Assembly: GCA_030220185.1 (NCBI GenBank)
Contig: JASPKZ010005708.1
Coordinates: 880,501-944,500 of the forward strand
Origin: Diploptera punctata
Taxonomy: Eukaryota; Arthropoda; Insecta; Blattodea; Blaberidae
Length of the DNA stretch: 64,000 bases
Direction: 5' to 3'
Shown here piece after piece: positions 43,627 through 54,551 of the stretch. Below the pieces are notes generated by a model. That model was not told the origin of the DNA, made no database searches, and saw nothing but the letters and a program-made list of their open reading frames with translations. A program made the position numbers and the translations under genes. The first letter of the stretch is position 1. Each line of letters starts with the position of its first letter.

Positions 43627-44340
43627 AAACTCTATTTAATTACAAAAAAAATGTAATTGTATTAACTCTTTTTTTAATACGTAAGTATTTACAAAGTTAA
43701 AGTAGACAAAATATTTTAAACACAATAACAATGAATAATTTAAAAGTTTTGGGAAAAATCTTGGGTTTATCTGTAGGTTTTTTTTTTATAATGTGTAAGG
43801 CCCTGTGTGTTTTATATAGACATTCGCTGGTTTAATTTGAATAACATGCAATCATTATTGTGATGATATTGGTTCTAATAATGGAATTGAAACCCAGAAT
43901 TTGTCTTCACTGACAAAAACTATAAAAACCGATAGTTTGGTGCATCCCGCGATTTTTAATCTGGTACCTCGCGTTACGAGTCCCAAATTCTACCTCCTAC
44001 TCTTTGGAACTACTACAAAGTAATAGGGGTTTATTACTATAGTTACTTTTATGTAATTTGTATTTAAATATGTTTTAACATCTAAAGTCATCGTATCTTA
44101 ATTTCAATTGCTTCATTATTTACTGCAGGCTAAGTTATGTAGACTTTTTTTCTAAACGAAGTTTACTAGTTCAGTTTTAAAGATACGGAATGATTAAGTA
44201 TAAATGACTAAACTTACAATTAACACAATGAGAGCTTTAAATCCGAATGCACGTTAAATTGAAAACTAGAATTAAATTATAATTAACCCTTGAATATATA
44301 TATATATATATATATAAGAAAATTGTATGTTTGTCTTGGA
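43627..44340. other. intronic stretch with a terminal (TA)n
   Basis: AT-rich; (TA)n at 44293-44316. No coding or repeat family recognised. Confidence 0.4.
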
Positions 44341-44342
44341 AT

Positions 44343-44417
44343 TCTTGGGTAGCTCAGTTGGTTAGAGCGCTAAAGGTACAGACTTTAGAGACTCGAGTTC
44401 AAATCCCGACTCAAGCT
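44343..44417 (+). tRNA. tRNA-like sequence (pseudogene or SINE head)
   Basis: Folds as a cloverleaf: acceptor tcttggg/ctcaagc (6 of 7 pairs with one G-T), D arm GCTC..GAGC, an anticodon stem taaag/cttta with 7-nt loop gtacaga (anticodon position ACA), T arm with TTCAAAT loop and 4 of 5 stem pairs. A box TAGCTCAGTTGG and B box GAGTTCAAATCCC. Anticodon ACA is not a normal eukaryotic tRNA, so it is likely a pseudogene or the head of a SINE rather than a working tRNA. Confidence 0.45.
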
Positions 44418-44435
44418 TTCATTTTTCTTTTCATA

Positions 44436-44436
<1 letters not shown>

Positions 44437-44507
<71 letters not shown>
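44437..44507. repeat. compound (CA)n(TA)n(TG)n microsatellite
   Basis: About 15 CA, 15 TA and 7 TG units in succession. Because CA and TG are complementary in inverse order, the whole tract is a palindrome able to form a cruciform. Confidence 0.9.
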
Positions 44508-44581
44508 ATATTAATATACTGCTTTCTGATAAGCTTAATAATAAAAACATATTAATCGATAATATTAAGAGTATCACATGT

Positions 44582-44816
44582 TGCACGCATGGGGAATGAA
44601 AGACGTGCATGGAAGCTTCTTGTAGGAAAGCCAGAGGGAAAACGCCCAGTTGGCAGACCAAGAATGAGGTGGGAGAATAACATTAAGTATGATTTGATGG
44701 AAGTAGATTATACAGGGAATGATTGAAAAGCATTAGCTGAGGATAGGGATGTATGGAGAGCTTATGTCCGCGCGGCTATGAACCTACGGGTTCGATAGTG
44801 CCAGTGAGTAAGTAAG
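44582..44816 (+). mobile_element. LINE-P, short 5'-truncated insertion with TSD
   Basis: Perfect 12-bp repeats taatattaagag (44570-44581 and 44817-44828). Insert begins at the HVARMGN-like codons, continues RAWKLLVGKPEGKRPVG, RMRWENNIKYDLMEVDYTG and the VRAAMNLRVR end, then 'gccagtgagtaagtaag', showing the LINE-P tail to be GTAA-type repeats. Only one frameshift-type change; a young copy. Confidence 0.85.
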
Positions 44817-44842
44817 TAATATTAAGAGGATTATATTCTAAG

Positions 44843-44962
44843 GGTGGAAATCAACGGGAAGCTACCACACCTACAATTCCTTAGTAAAGCTGCAAGCATG
44901 GCATGAAAATGTTATAATTGCAGTGAAGTACCTGCCTTCGGGCAGAATTGCTATGTATGGAT
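44843..44962 (+). repeat. SINE-B tail fragment
   Basis: 'gtggaaatcaacgggaagct' to 'cttcgggcagaattgctatg': the last third of SINE-B. Confidence 0.7.
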
Positions 44963-45527
44963 ATTCTAAGGATTTATTTCATTTTTCTTCTACTACTACT
45001 ACTACTACTGCTACTACTACCATTATTATTATTACTTGTATTATTTCTTTTTATTTTATGGGTTTAGTGTTATGGAAATTGAATTTCATCCCATTATTTA
45101 CATTGATTACTAGAGGAATCTTCGTTACCATCCCGTCATAACGGTTTTTCCTGATGTTTGAACTCGCGATTTTTCGAATACGAATCTTAAAAACTACCGT
45201 ATTAGCTAACTCACTCGATAGTTGATATTATATTTGCTTTATAAGGTAGACCTTTTAGAAAACAGAACTGGAATAACCGGAAATGTTTTATCAATGACTT
45301 GCTTGAGGAATCAGATCAGCTGTGTCATTGTGATGATTGCGCAGAAATAGTTCATTCACAGATTCACGTCAATCGGCTATGTACACATGCCTCCTTTCAT
45401 ACTTGCTTCTTCGGGTTATAAACAAAAATTAAACATAGGTTTATCTGTCAGAAGGGCTCATTGCACGATAATTTTTATTCCCATCAAGAAAGTTAATAGT
45501 GATGACTAAATTAATTACTTTTAAGTA

Positions 45528-46400
45528 AAGTAAAAGCTCCTTACGCAGGGGATATGTTCCGCAAAAATGCCGCGAATATAGAAACCGCGAATGTGGAATG
45601 TTAATTTGTTTGGGTATATAGGGTATAAGTTCCCAGGTTCCAAAAGTAAAATAAAAATTATCAAAATAAAATACATTAATGAGAGATTTTGAACAATTTC
45701 TATTAATTATTTCTGTCAGGCTTAGGCAAGGACTTTAAGAACTTAAGTTATTTTTTTCCTGTTTTGCCGCTTTTAAAAGGTATTTCAATTCAGATTGATA
45801 TTCTGCTGTGAATTTAGCCATAGAATTCCTTATTTTGTCTTCGGATTTATTGATGAATCGTACAGTTCATTCATTAACATAGAAACAGCGCGATATACAT
45901 GCAAACGACTCGCCAACGCGTAAACGGTTAAGCATTTCTATTTTTATCATGCGGCAACACTACTTTATTCCGTTTCGGAACTAATTTTCTTTTCTTTTTT
46001 CTCGACATTATAAATTGGCAACAAAGCAGAAGATACAAGTGTTATTCAATCAAAATTATTGCAACGAATGAGAAGTTAAGACAATAAAACACCGATCGTG
46101 ACGAGGGCGGCATTTAGACCTATAACGGAAATAGCAGCGCGTGAAATACGTCGGCGGTAGCTTTTAACAATGAACTTTAGGCTTAGTGACAGTAAAGTTT
46201 GTTTTACTTTGATATTAATTTTTCCATTTGGTTTGAATCTCTATTTGTAAAAACCGCCTTGGCACGTGCCTGCAGTAAAAAAGTTGCCTATGCATTAATA
46301 AAGGATACTAATCCTTTTAATATACCGACTGGATTCGCGAATAAAGAAAATTTTAGCTGCGAATACAGGAACGGTGCCCGCGAATAAGGAGCTGTTACTG
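45528..46400. mobile_element. pogo/Tigger-like non-autonomous element
   Basis: Left end AAGTAAAAGCTCCTTACGC, right end ...AAGGAGCTGTTACTG; both flanked by TA (45526-27 and 46401-02). Subterminal 'ccgcgaat' motifs occur in inverse orientation near both ends. A short minus-strand open stretch near 45821 (MAKFTAEYQSELKYLL) is of unknown origin. Confidence 0.6.
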
Positions 46401-46917
46401 TATTTATATTTTAACAATAGGGAACTCATCAACAAGCCTCGAGACTTGGACATCAAAACGACAGTATCGGCTTTAAGTTATCAAGAACATACACGGATAT
46501 ATGATGATATTATTTCATACTTCGATAATGAACCGTCATGTTCTTATTCAACAAGGATTGATGTATGGTGGAGTAGGAAAGATCAATAGGTTTCATCAGT
46601 GACTTCTGACTAATCGTTATGGCATAGCGTTTTAATTTTATGTCCATTCCCTACCTAAATCTTACACGCTAACGATATAAGGAATTCACTTGTGGTTAGT
46701 ACTAGGCTATGAAGTGGATGCTGCGTTTGTAGTGTTTACTCGTATAATCGAGTTCGGAGAAGAGTATTTTGCAATAAAGGTCGTACTATTTATTTTGTTC
46801 AGTTAACTGTACCGTCCAATATTTTGTTTACGATATAGCGCGCAATTCGAATTAACTTAATCTGTGGTTGTGTGATTATGTGGCATTTTAAAAATCGAAG
46901 TTAATAAACTAAGAATG

Positions 46918-47335
46918 GCAAGGGAGCTGTTAACCATTGCATTGCCGAAACCTTCCTTGAAATTTCTTCCAGAGAAGCGTTGTGATGTATAAAGTCCGTG
47001 ATCAGAAAAATATCTGCCTTTTTAACTGCAAGGAACTACAATCAAACGCAAATATCTCACTTAAACTGCAGGAAAGTAATGCAACTCGTGTGTTGGCAGA
47101 CTGGAAAACCCTCACTACCAGCCGTCCGCGCCGCGTTCCGCCTCACTCCACTCTCTGCTTAAGACATGCAGTTCGTTCCGTACAGTGGGCTGCCATTGCT
47201 GGATTCGATTTCTGTGCTTTGTACTTTAAAACGGCAGATATTTTTTTGGACATGGCCTTGTTACATCAGAACGCTACTCTGGAAGAAATTTCAAGGTAGA
47301 TTTCGGCTTGCAATGGTTGAGAGTTCCCTTTTCAG
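46918..47335. mobile_element. inverted-repeat element with an open interior
   Basis: Left arm 46918-46995 (caagggagctgttaaccatt; 'ccttgaaatttcttccagag') is the inverse of the right arm 47258-47335 ('ctctggaagaaatttcaagg'; 'caatggttgagagttccctt'). The interior has an open 105-codon frame (46982-47299) without recognised homology, which may be incidental. One arm recurs at 1620-1740. Confidence 0.6.
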
Positions 47336-48210
47336 TCTTATTTTATTAACTTCGATTTTTAAAATAACACTTAAAGTGGACAGTACACAACCACCGAGAG
47401 CGGAATCAGTTAGATGAATTCCCTTGTGAGTAAAATACAATGTCACGTTATATATATAACAATTAGTAAAACAATGGCGATTATTTGAATGCTACCACAT
47501 TCTGACTCTTTCTCAGCGCGAATAAGATGTTTAAACAGTTATTTTTCTTTTTGGCAATTCAAGATTAAGATAAATTATTTGAAAGTACGAATTAATGTGG
47601 TGCGATATTTGAATTAAATAGAAAAATTGCACGTGTAACCTAATATTTATTATCTCCTTGAAATTGTTGATGTAACACATATTTATACGGTTTGCAAGTT
47701 TATATTCGCCTTGAGGTGATTTGGAATAAATTAGAGCTAAAATAAAATTTTAAATATTGCATTAAGTTAACTTGTCGATTTAAATGATAAGGTCGACTTC
47801 CACATTTGCGACTCACAAATTTTATTCTAGCGAAATTGTTGAATGTTGTTTACGAAAAGCTGAGTATCTCTTTTTATAACCCGTTTTATCATGATTAGGT
47901 AAAATAATTGTAGTGTCGAACCCTTCTTTTTCATTAAGAGTCTGTGTGTTGCAGCTCTGTTACCTTCTGTGACTGAATGCGTGCTTAATCAAGTATATTA
48001 AAGATTGATATTAGGTTTAATAATTTAATTGTATCTATTATTGTAATGGTAAATGCTACACTTATTTCCTTGGACTAATGAAAGTGTAAAGTATTTTTAG
48101 TAGGTAAGTTGATTTTAGGAGGTAAGTTCATTTTGAAACACCTGAAATAGTTTGATTCATCGTGTTAAATAATTGCAGATCCAGGGAGGTCTACCAATCC
48201 TTACCTTAGA
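47336..48210. other. no recognisable feature
   Basis: AT-rich intronic sequence. Confidence 0.4.
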
Positions 48211-48214
48211 ACTA

Positions 48215-48385
48215 AAAACTCCATGGCGCGAGAGGCCTAGAAGCCCTCGGCTTACTAGCCGGCTGCTGGCCTCACATGTGTTAATCACAGAGGTAGACGA
48301 TCATCCTGACATCATGGATGGCGTGGTCAGCATGTCGGGCCCGGCAGTCGTTAAAGCTTGTTTGCTCAACCTGGAATCCTTACTT
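48215..48385 (-). repeat. SINE-E, headless copy
   Basis: Minus-strand SINE-E body: 'ccaggttgagcaaacaagct', 'acatgctgaccacgccat', 'cctctgtgattaacacatgt', 'gcttctaggcctctcgcgcc'. tRNA head missing. Confidence 0.7.
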
Positions 48386-48389
48386 TTAC

Positions 48390-50080
48390 TAGTATGTAAT
48401 TGAGAGTTTAGGCTCTCTTTTTTATTGTCTTTACCGATCTCAATATGGTACTTTCGGAAGGGAGATACACCCATGTGGATAGAGATGGCAAGTGAAAGAA
48501 CCTAAAGTCTAAAATAAGAGGGCTTTCACGACCTGATTTGTACTGTGACGCTGAATACTTGAGTTACTAAAAAGCGTTGTTAAACAAAATACTAACTAGC
48601 CCCCTGCCTAAAGGCGAAACGCCTAGGGAAATTGCACGTATGCCCTAGAAAATGAAGTAGATAAAATGATGAAGAAAATAGAAACAAAAAAGATCAATAA
48701 ATTAATAGAAATGAATATTTAATTCGGTTACATTAGCTGTAGGTTATATAAAAAATAAGAACTACACACTTTCAGGCAGTTTCCTGTGATACTCGTTACA
48801 TCTTCCTAATTTTCGAAATCCGCTACGCATAGCGGTGAAATGTTCGATTCACTTTATGCGTGTATTCAACGTTACAGACTTGTAAAATTTTTCTTAATGT
48901 ACTTATTTTTATTTTATTTGTATCTCGTTTTTAGTTTGAAACTTTTGAACATCCTTGGTAACATCTAAATGTTCTGTGTTATGTCGTATGAATGTTCATG
49001 TGTATCTTTATATGTGAAATGAATATTGCGAATGAAATTGCAACCTAGTAACTGAAGAAAAGTAACCACAGGAAGTTTGGTCAGTCCTGAGATTTAAACT
49101 CGGGATCTCCAAAATGAGTCTCAAACGATTTCAATTCATTCTGCACCCGCGCGCGTTAGTGTTACATCTGTTAACGGTCTAGCAGCCGATTAATATTATT
49201 TGCAATCAATCTCGGGATAGAAAATATATTTAAAAATATATAGATCGAGTTGTTAACGAGCAAAATAGGACCATTCAGTAGGAGTGGAAGTTTAGCTAAA
49301 AGCCGAAACTTAAAAATCGCTCTAGCGGCTGTAATTTTGTCCCAATTTACGAAGCTCTTGCATTCTTTAGTAACCTTCACAAATTCGACATGTTGAGGTA
49401 CTCCTTATGGCATGCAGTTCCTGCATGACGTTTAAAATTGTGTGCATTTTTCCAATTATATTAATTATTGCCGAAGACCGAGAAAATTAACATTTATTAC
49501 GAGTTGCCAGATAACTCAGAAAGTATCAGTGCCCTAACTTCTGAGTCATCGACTTTTTCACAGTGCCCAGATGCCTTGGGAGATGTTCACAGTACACTTA
49601 TTTTGACCATTTTTTACTTATTCTCTTGATCACTGCTATAGCTATAATATGAAGGTACATACATTTGTGTTGTTGAGATGGGGTTTGACGTGTCATTAGA
49701 TTCTCCATGCAAAACATTATTATTAAGAAGTGTGAAACAGTAAACTATTCAGATTACACTCATGGGTTTATTTACCTCTAAAGTTTGGCATAAAAGTAAG
49801 GAAGTATTGGACCTTGTAAAATTAAAAATATGTTTTCTATGCTATCCGGTCTTAAAGTGATTCTCGTCAAAACAGAACCATATGGCCTGCTCGCTTTTCA
49901 TTGGTTATTGACACTGACGTACGATGTAGAGGCAATAAGTACGCGGAATTTTATTAAATTAAAAGTGCGTCCTCTGAATATACTTGTTATTCTTCTTGAA
50001 TGAAAATAATACTATTCAAAACATAAAAAAAATATTCTAAAATATATCTAATCATCAATTACAACTTAAAATAGTTTATT
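48390..50080. other. no recognisable feature
   Basis: Long intronic stretch. At 49085-49160 a B-box-like gagtttaaatctc occurs on the minus strand without an A box. Nothing else stands out. Confidence 0.35.
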
Positions 50081-50109
50081 ACATGTGGATGACGCATTTG
50101 AGTCAAGAT

Positions 50110-50560
50110 TCAGTCGACAACATGGCTGAAAGTGTCGAATCTTCTGTTGCCGTGCCGCCGTCTAAATTTGTAAAACACAAATGTAGTGATCATAAAGCAG
50201 TTATTTTAAATTTATTTCACATGTTTAGTGAAAAGTATCCAGAACTTCCAGTAAAATATATAATAAATGTAATATCTGAGTTTATCGGTGTGTCGTGAAA
50301 CAAACCCGTCTCGGAAAGAAAAAAAAACACGTGGTAAGGTTGTAACGCCCGGTAAAAAAGGAAACGTGTGCAATATGGTTTTGATAAGTGTGATGGAGAT
50401 ATTGTGAAAAAAAATGTCTGAATCAGGAATAGAACAGTATTGGAAAATGTTAAATAAGTGTGATGAATTTGTGGCAAACGCAATTCGAATAATACTGCAT
50501 AATTTCTTTTTCAAAAATGAATTATATACCACACGTCTTATATGCTACACGTGCTCCCTG
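50110..50560 (+). pseudogene. possible Tc1/IS630-type transposase N-terminus
   Basis: From MAESVESSVAVPPSKFVKHK, then AVILNLFHMFSEKYPELPVK and VISEFIGVS; after a stop and shifts, TPGKKGN-like, FDKCDGDIVKK and ANAIRIILHNF. This order (helix-rich N-terminus, GVS, PGKK, FD...IR.I.HNF) resembles insect Tc1/IS630-type N-terminal domains, from memory. No TIRs found. It could also be another multicopy protein. Confidence 0.4.
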
Positions 50561-50708
50561 TCAACATGACACTAATTGTGGCACAAATTGCGAAAGGATA
50601 CAATTGGCATTTGTTTATGGAGCGGAAAAGGTATACGTTTTAAAGAAAAAGTGACTACCTGGATCTATCCCTGTACCTTTTTTTTATGTAACCTACTATA
50701 GAAATGGT

Positions 50709-50918
50709 CCCGCGCCTTCGGCGAGTGGTTAAGGCAAGAAGCCTTTTGGTGCAGAGCTACGGGAGTTGCGCTAGTTCGAGCCCCCATGGGGAAGAACAGT
50801 CACATGGAATTTCGGCCAGTATGGGATCGGTGCCCACTCGGCATCGTGAGGCATTTGGGTAGCTATATAGCCTCACTATGATGGGTGTACAGCGGCTCGC
50901 TTTGTTTCCCCACAGCTG

Positions 50919-50956
<38 letters not shown>

Positions 50957-51325
50957 ATGCCACACCTATAATTCCCTAGTAAAGCTGCAAGCATAGCATG
51001 AACATGCTATGATTGCGGTGAAGGACCTGCCTTCGGGCAGAATTACTATGGATGGATAAAGATGCCGACTACCGCCACTATAATAATTCCGCATGCTAAT
51101 CATTGTCAAGCACTGTCGCGCGGCACCCGCTTTATATAAAACCATCATAGTCAGGCGATAAAAATACAATAAGTAGCAACTCCAGATTGTGAAGACCAGC
51201 TATAACGGCTGGGGAATCCGATATGCTGACCACATGCCATCCCTACACTAGCTAGATTAACACATGTGGATGTGAGGCCAGCAGTCGGCTGGTAGTCCAA
51301 GGGCCTCCTAGGCTGTCGCGCATGG
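50709..51325 (+). mobile_element. SINE-E, interrupted by (TA)n and a SINE-B fragment
   Basis: Head with A box (GGCGAGTGGTTAAGGC) and B box GTTCGAGCCCC, body resuming after 51130 ('agcaactccagattgtgaag', 'ccagctataacggctgggg') and end 'ggctgtcgcgcatgg'. Between lie (TA)n (50921-50952) and a SINE-B fragment. Confidence 0.75.
50962..51055 (+). mobile_element. 5'-truncated SINE-B with 11-bp TSD
   Basis: 94-bp insert starting 'acacctataattccctagta' and ending in the SINE-B terminus 'attactatggatgg'. Flanked by perfect ataaagatgcc (50951-50961 and 51056-51066). A 5'-truncated SINE points to LINE machinery that extends from the 3' end. Confidence 0.85.
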
Positions 51326-51455
51326 ATATTTTTTTTTCTGTATAAATGAATTAGCCTAAATTTGCATTTTCAAACCCTATTTTTTTTACTTCATTTTAAA
51401 GTCTCTTTTTTTTTTTAGAAATTTTAAGATTAATAATATTAATAATAGTTTATTT

Positions 51456-51859
51456 GTCCACCGCTGTGGTCTCGAGGTAGCGTGCTGCCTTGTCACGCAG
51501 AGGGCCCGGGTTCGTTCCCCGGTCGGGACAGTTTCCTAGGTGAGGTTTTTATCGGTTTTTTTTTCCTCACCTCTAAGACAAATGTTACGAAACTTTAAGG
51601 CCCAAAACGGTCCCCGAACATCATATCATATGGCCATCGCAATCATCATCATCATTATTCATATTCATCTTAGATTAAGCTTAGGATTAAGGACTCTCCT
51701 GGTGCAGCACTATCATCATCATCGCTCATCATATCATCGGGGCAACGTAACCCCGCCTTCGAAGCGGCCCAACCTCAGAGGTGGGTTACAATTACGCCAA
51801 TGCCAGGATAGAACACCAGAAATGTCCAAAAGGACAGCCTGGAGAATTGAAAAAAAAAA
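51456..51859 (+). mobile_element. chimeric SINE (B head, C tail)
   Basis: SINE-B head and spacer (ccgctgtggtctcgaggtag, B box GGGTTCGTTCCCC, 'gtgaggtttttatcgg', 'cggtccccgaaca') switch at about 51650 to a SINE-C tail ('ttaagcttaggattaagg', 'catcatatcatcggggca', 'gccaatgccaggatagaaca') and end in poly-A. Confidence 0.8.
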
Positions 51860-52067
51860 GATTTAATTCTTGAAGAGTTAAAAATGTAAACCGTTCTTTT
51901 CCGCCCACTTAGACAAATATGCAAATAATAATGTTACAGTTTCAAAAATACAAAATATAGCACTAGAAAAATATGAATTTAAAAAATGCTTAAGTTATAT
52001 ATATATATATAAAGGCCTATTTTTAAAAAAATGGGATTTATGTAATGGTAAAGAGAATCTAGTTAGG

Positions 52068-52292
52068 CTTTTGGAGGCTCTTGACGTGGCAGGAGCTTAA
52101 GGCTCCCACCTTTCTAGACAATCAGCACGAGATGCCAGCCGGATTGTCATTTCCATTAGAGGCTGAGTCAACCCCAGTGCCATTCATTAGGAGTGGGGAT
52201 TTACCTGAAAGTTTAGATCAGTTTAAAAATCGTGACCCCATCGGGACTCGAACCGGCGATTTTGGCTTATACCGTATTGCCGTAACCATGAT
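52068..52292 (-). repeat. SINE-D, diverged copy
   Basis: 'ggagcttaaggctcccacc', 'caatcagcacgagatgcca', 'agatcagtttaaaaatcgtg', 'catcgggactcgaaccgg' parallel SINE-D. Only one B-box unit, unlike the copy at 12.8 kb. Confidence 0.65.
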
Positions 52293-52477
52293 TGTAACTA
52301 TATTAGTAATAATAATAAATTAAATGTATATTTATAGGCTATAATTAGTTTAGACCCATAGTTATCTTTAATGTACAATTTATTGCTGCCATATCTCATA
52401 TTAAATTTGGGAAGCTGTTGATTGGTTTTGAGTCTCAATTCAAAATATTATAAATATTTAGAAGGCGAAGTTTCTTT

Positions 52478-53100
52478 TAGTGACTCATGTCGCAAATAGT
52501 AGTCAATGACCAATCATGTTTCAATGAATTCTGTGTTACACCAATGACAGTCGTGTTTCACCTCGCTCTTTATCGATTTCTCTTTATCAGCTCCTGCTTT
52601 TGTGATAAAGAAAGCTCCTCCTTTTTTAATATTCTGAACCGGTTAGACCATTATTTTTCTCCAACAAATACATTGAATATAGCAAATAATGAATAGATTC
52701 AGTGATTTTACTGAGTTGTTTATTCAAAATATTTGATTAACCTATAATGTTGATTATAATAGTTTGATGTGTTTCATTATTCCTCCACTAGGGTGCATTC
52801 TTACAATTTTGCGATCCTATTTGGCAATAAATAATATGATCGAGTTGCAGTGAATATACATAACCTCACATTTCTAATTTGTTTTCAAACATCGCCGTTT
52901 ACATTAACTATATAAATATTTTAAAACACCGGTAACTATATTCAAATAATTATTTTTTAGTAAAGAGCTTAATTTTATTCGTTAAATAGTCCTAAGAAAT
53001 GCCACTCTTGATTTCAAAATTCTCTAGTTAAATTCACTCCTCACTTCGTGAGTCGTGAATTTATCGATCGTTTGGAAATCGCTCGTGGCATTACTTATGA
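52478..53100 (-). mobile_element. HP repeat, copy 5 (subfamily II)
   Basis: Right end ...cgctcgtggcattacttatga with the complete hairpin (about 53008-53092). The far end is eroded (gtgactcatgtcgcaaatag). Subfamily II middle with 'cctcgctctttatcgatttc' and 'gataaagaaagctcctcc'. Confidence 0.75.
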
Positions 53101-53436
53101 GAATATGTTTACATGTTTTAAGAAAATAGTTACTATATCATTTACCATTCTATAATGCTGATATATGTTGATCCATTATAGGAAACCTCTTAGTGATGTT
53201 TTGTATTATCTTGGAGAGGATGTTAGTATTGAGGTTAGTGAGAGTCTGGGATGTATCGCTATTTGTCTGGTTTGAATTTTTCGTCTTGTCATCTATCTTG
53301 TGTCACAAGTCAGTCAGGCACGACCAACTTTCTTGTTTTTATTTATTGTCTTGCATGTCTCAATTCACATGCCCATCATACACTGAATTTTCAGTAAGTA
53401 TAAACTTAACTTGCTTGAAATTTTAAACCTATCCTT

Positions 53437-53945
53437 ACTTACTTATTCACTGGCACTATCGAACCCATAGGTTCATGGCCGCGACGACATAAGCTCTCCA
53501 CACATCCCTATCCTGAGCTAATGCTTTCCAATCATTCCCTGTATAATTTACTTCCCTCAAATCATAGTTAATGTTCTCCCACCTCATTCTTGGTCTACTA
53601 ACTGGGCGTTTTCCGTCTGGCTTTGCTACAAGAAGCCTCCATTGCACGTCTTTCATTCCCCATACGCGCAACATGTCCTGCCCATCGCAGTCTACGAGAC
53701 TTAACTGTTATTATATCTGGCTTCCTATAAAGACCATGTAGTTCATTGTTATGTAGTCTTTTCCATTCACCTGTCCATCTCTCTTTCGTCCAAACATTTT
53801 TCTAAGAACTTTATTGTCAAAAACTCGTAATCTCATTTCCTCCCTTAAAGTAAGAGTCCATGTTTCACCTATCCACGAAAATAAAAAATATTCCACAGCG
53901 TTGTTAAAATAAGGCTTGATAATAGTATTTCGTTTCTTCATATAA
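53437..53945 (-). mobile_element. LINE-P 3' fragment
   Basis: Minus strand: GETWTLTLREEMRLRVFDNK, KVLRKMFGRKRDGQVN, then shift, KPDGKRPVSRPRMRWENINY, DLREVNYTGNDWKALAQDRD, VWRAYVVAAMNLWVR stop. The left end has a 'tacttacttattcactggc' tail. Two frameshifts only. Confidence 0.8.
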
Positions 53946-54165
53946 ATAGGATTATGCTTGATTATTTGTATTTACCATTCAAGAATAACAATATTAAATC
54001 ACTTTAATATTTATAATTCTGATTTAACAAGGCGCGAATCTATGAACGCATTAGACCGTAAAAGTCGTTCTCTGCCTGTACTCTGCTGAGAAAGTTGCAT
54101 CCAAATACGTTTTTTGCGTATTCAAAAATCTGTTCATGCGATAATTAATAATTGTTGAAATTCCT

Positions 54166-54551
54166 TAGCTACCTGGCGAGGTGACTTAGCAGAGAAACGA
54201 ATCGTGAGCAACCCGATGGGAACCGGTGTAGTTTGAAACCTTGCCGCGTACCTTGCTGCTTTATCCAAGATGTCGGACCTTGAAGACTTCGATCATGTTT
54301 TCGGTACACGCGGAGAAGAGGAATTTGATAGAGTCTACCAAAGAATTCAACTGGAAGAACAGGAGAATCGGCGTAATATTGCACGACGCAGACGTCGTCG
54401 TATACGGTATTATTTGCGGGACATAAGCGTAAATTCGTTCCTCTAGCAGACGAAAATAACGGAAGTGGTTTTATCGCTGAGTATTCTGGGTAATTTCTTG
54501 CCAATATTACGAAAACGACGACTTTCATGCATGACCAGTTAGTGGGTAGCT
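54166..54551. mobile_element. possible small PIF/Harbinger-type element
   Basis: AGCTACCTGGCGAGG (left) and TAGTGGGTAGCT (right) are weakly inverted and sit at TTA/TAA-like targets. The interior carries the short open frame below. Both the ends and the superfamily assignment are tentative. Confidence 0.3.
54270..54446 (+). CDS. 58-codon open frame, possibly a Harbinger-type N-terminus
   Basis: ATG at 54270: MSDLEDFDHVFGTRGEEEFD, then LEEQENRRNIARRRRRRIRY and YLRDISVNSFL stop. The acidic start followed by an Arg-rich block and 'RYYLRD' recalls the region before the catalytic domain in PIF/Harbinger-type transposases, but the downstream domain is missing. Could also be a chance frame. Confidence 0.3.
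   Translation: MSDLEDFDHVFGTRGEEEFDRVYQRIQLEEQENRRNIARRRRRRIRYYLRDISVNSFL

Noticed and set aside
44331..44661. Frames with runs of His-Thr, Ile-Tyr or Val-Cys
   Set aside because: Translations of the compound CA/TA/TG tract.
47166..47417. Possible host exon ending ..LEEISR before a GT
   Set aside because: The same sequence occurs at 1.6 kb and in inverse orientation at 46.95 kb, so it belongs to a repeat arm.
49085..49160. tRNA-derived SINE head on the minus strand
   Set aside because: B-box-like gagtttaaatctc only; no A box at the proper distance.
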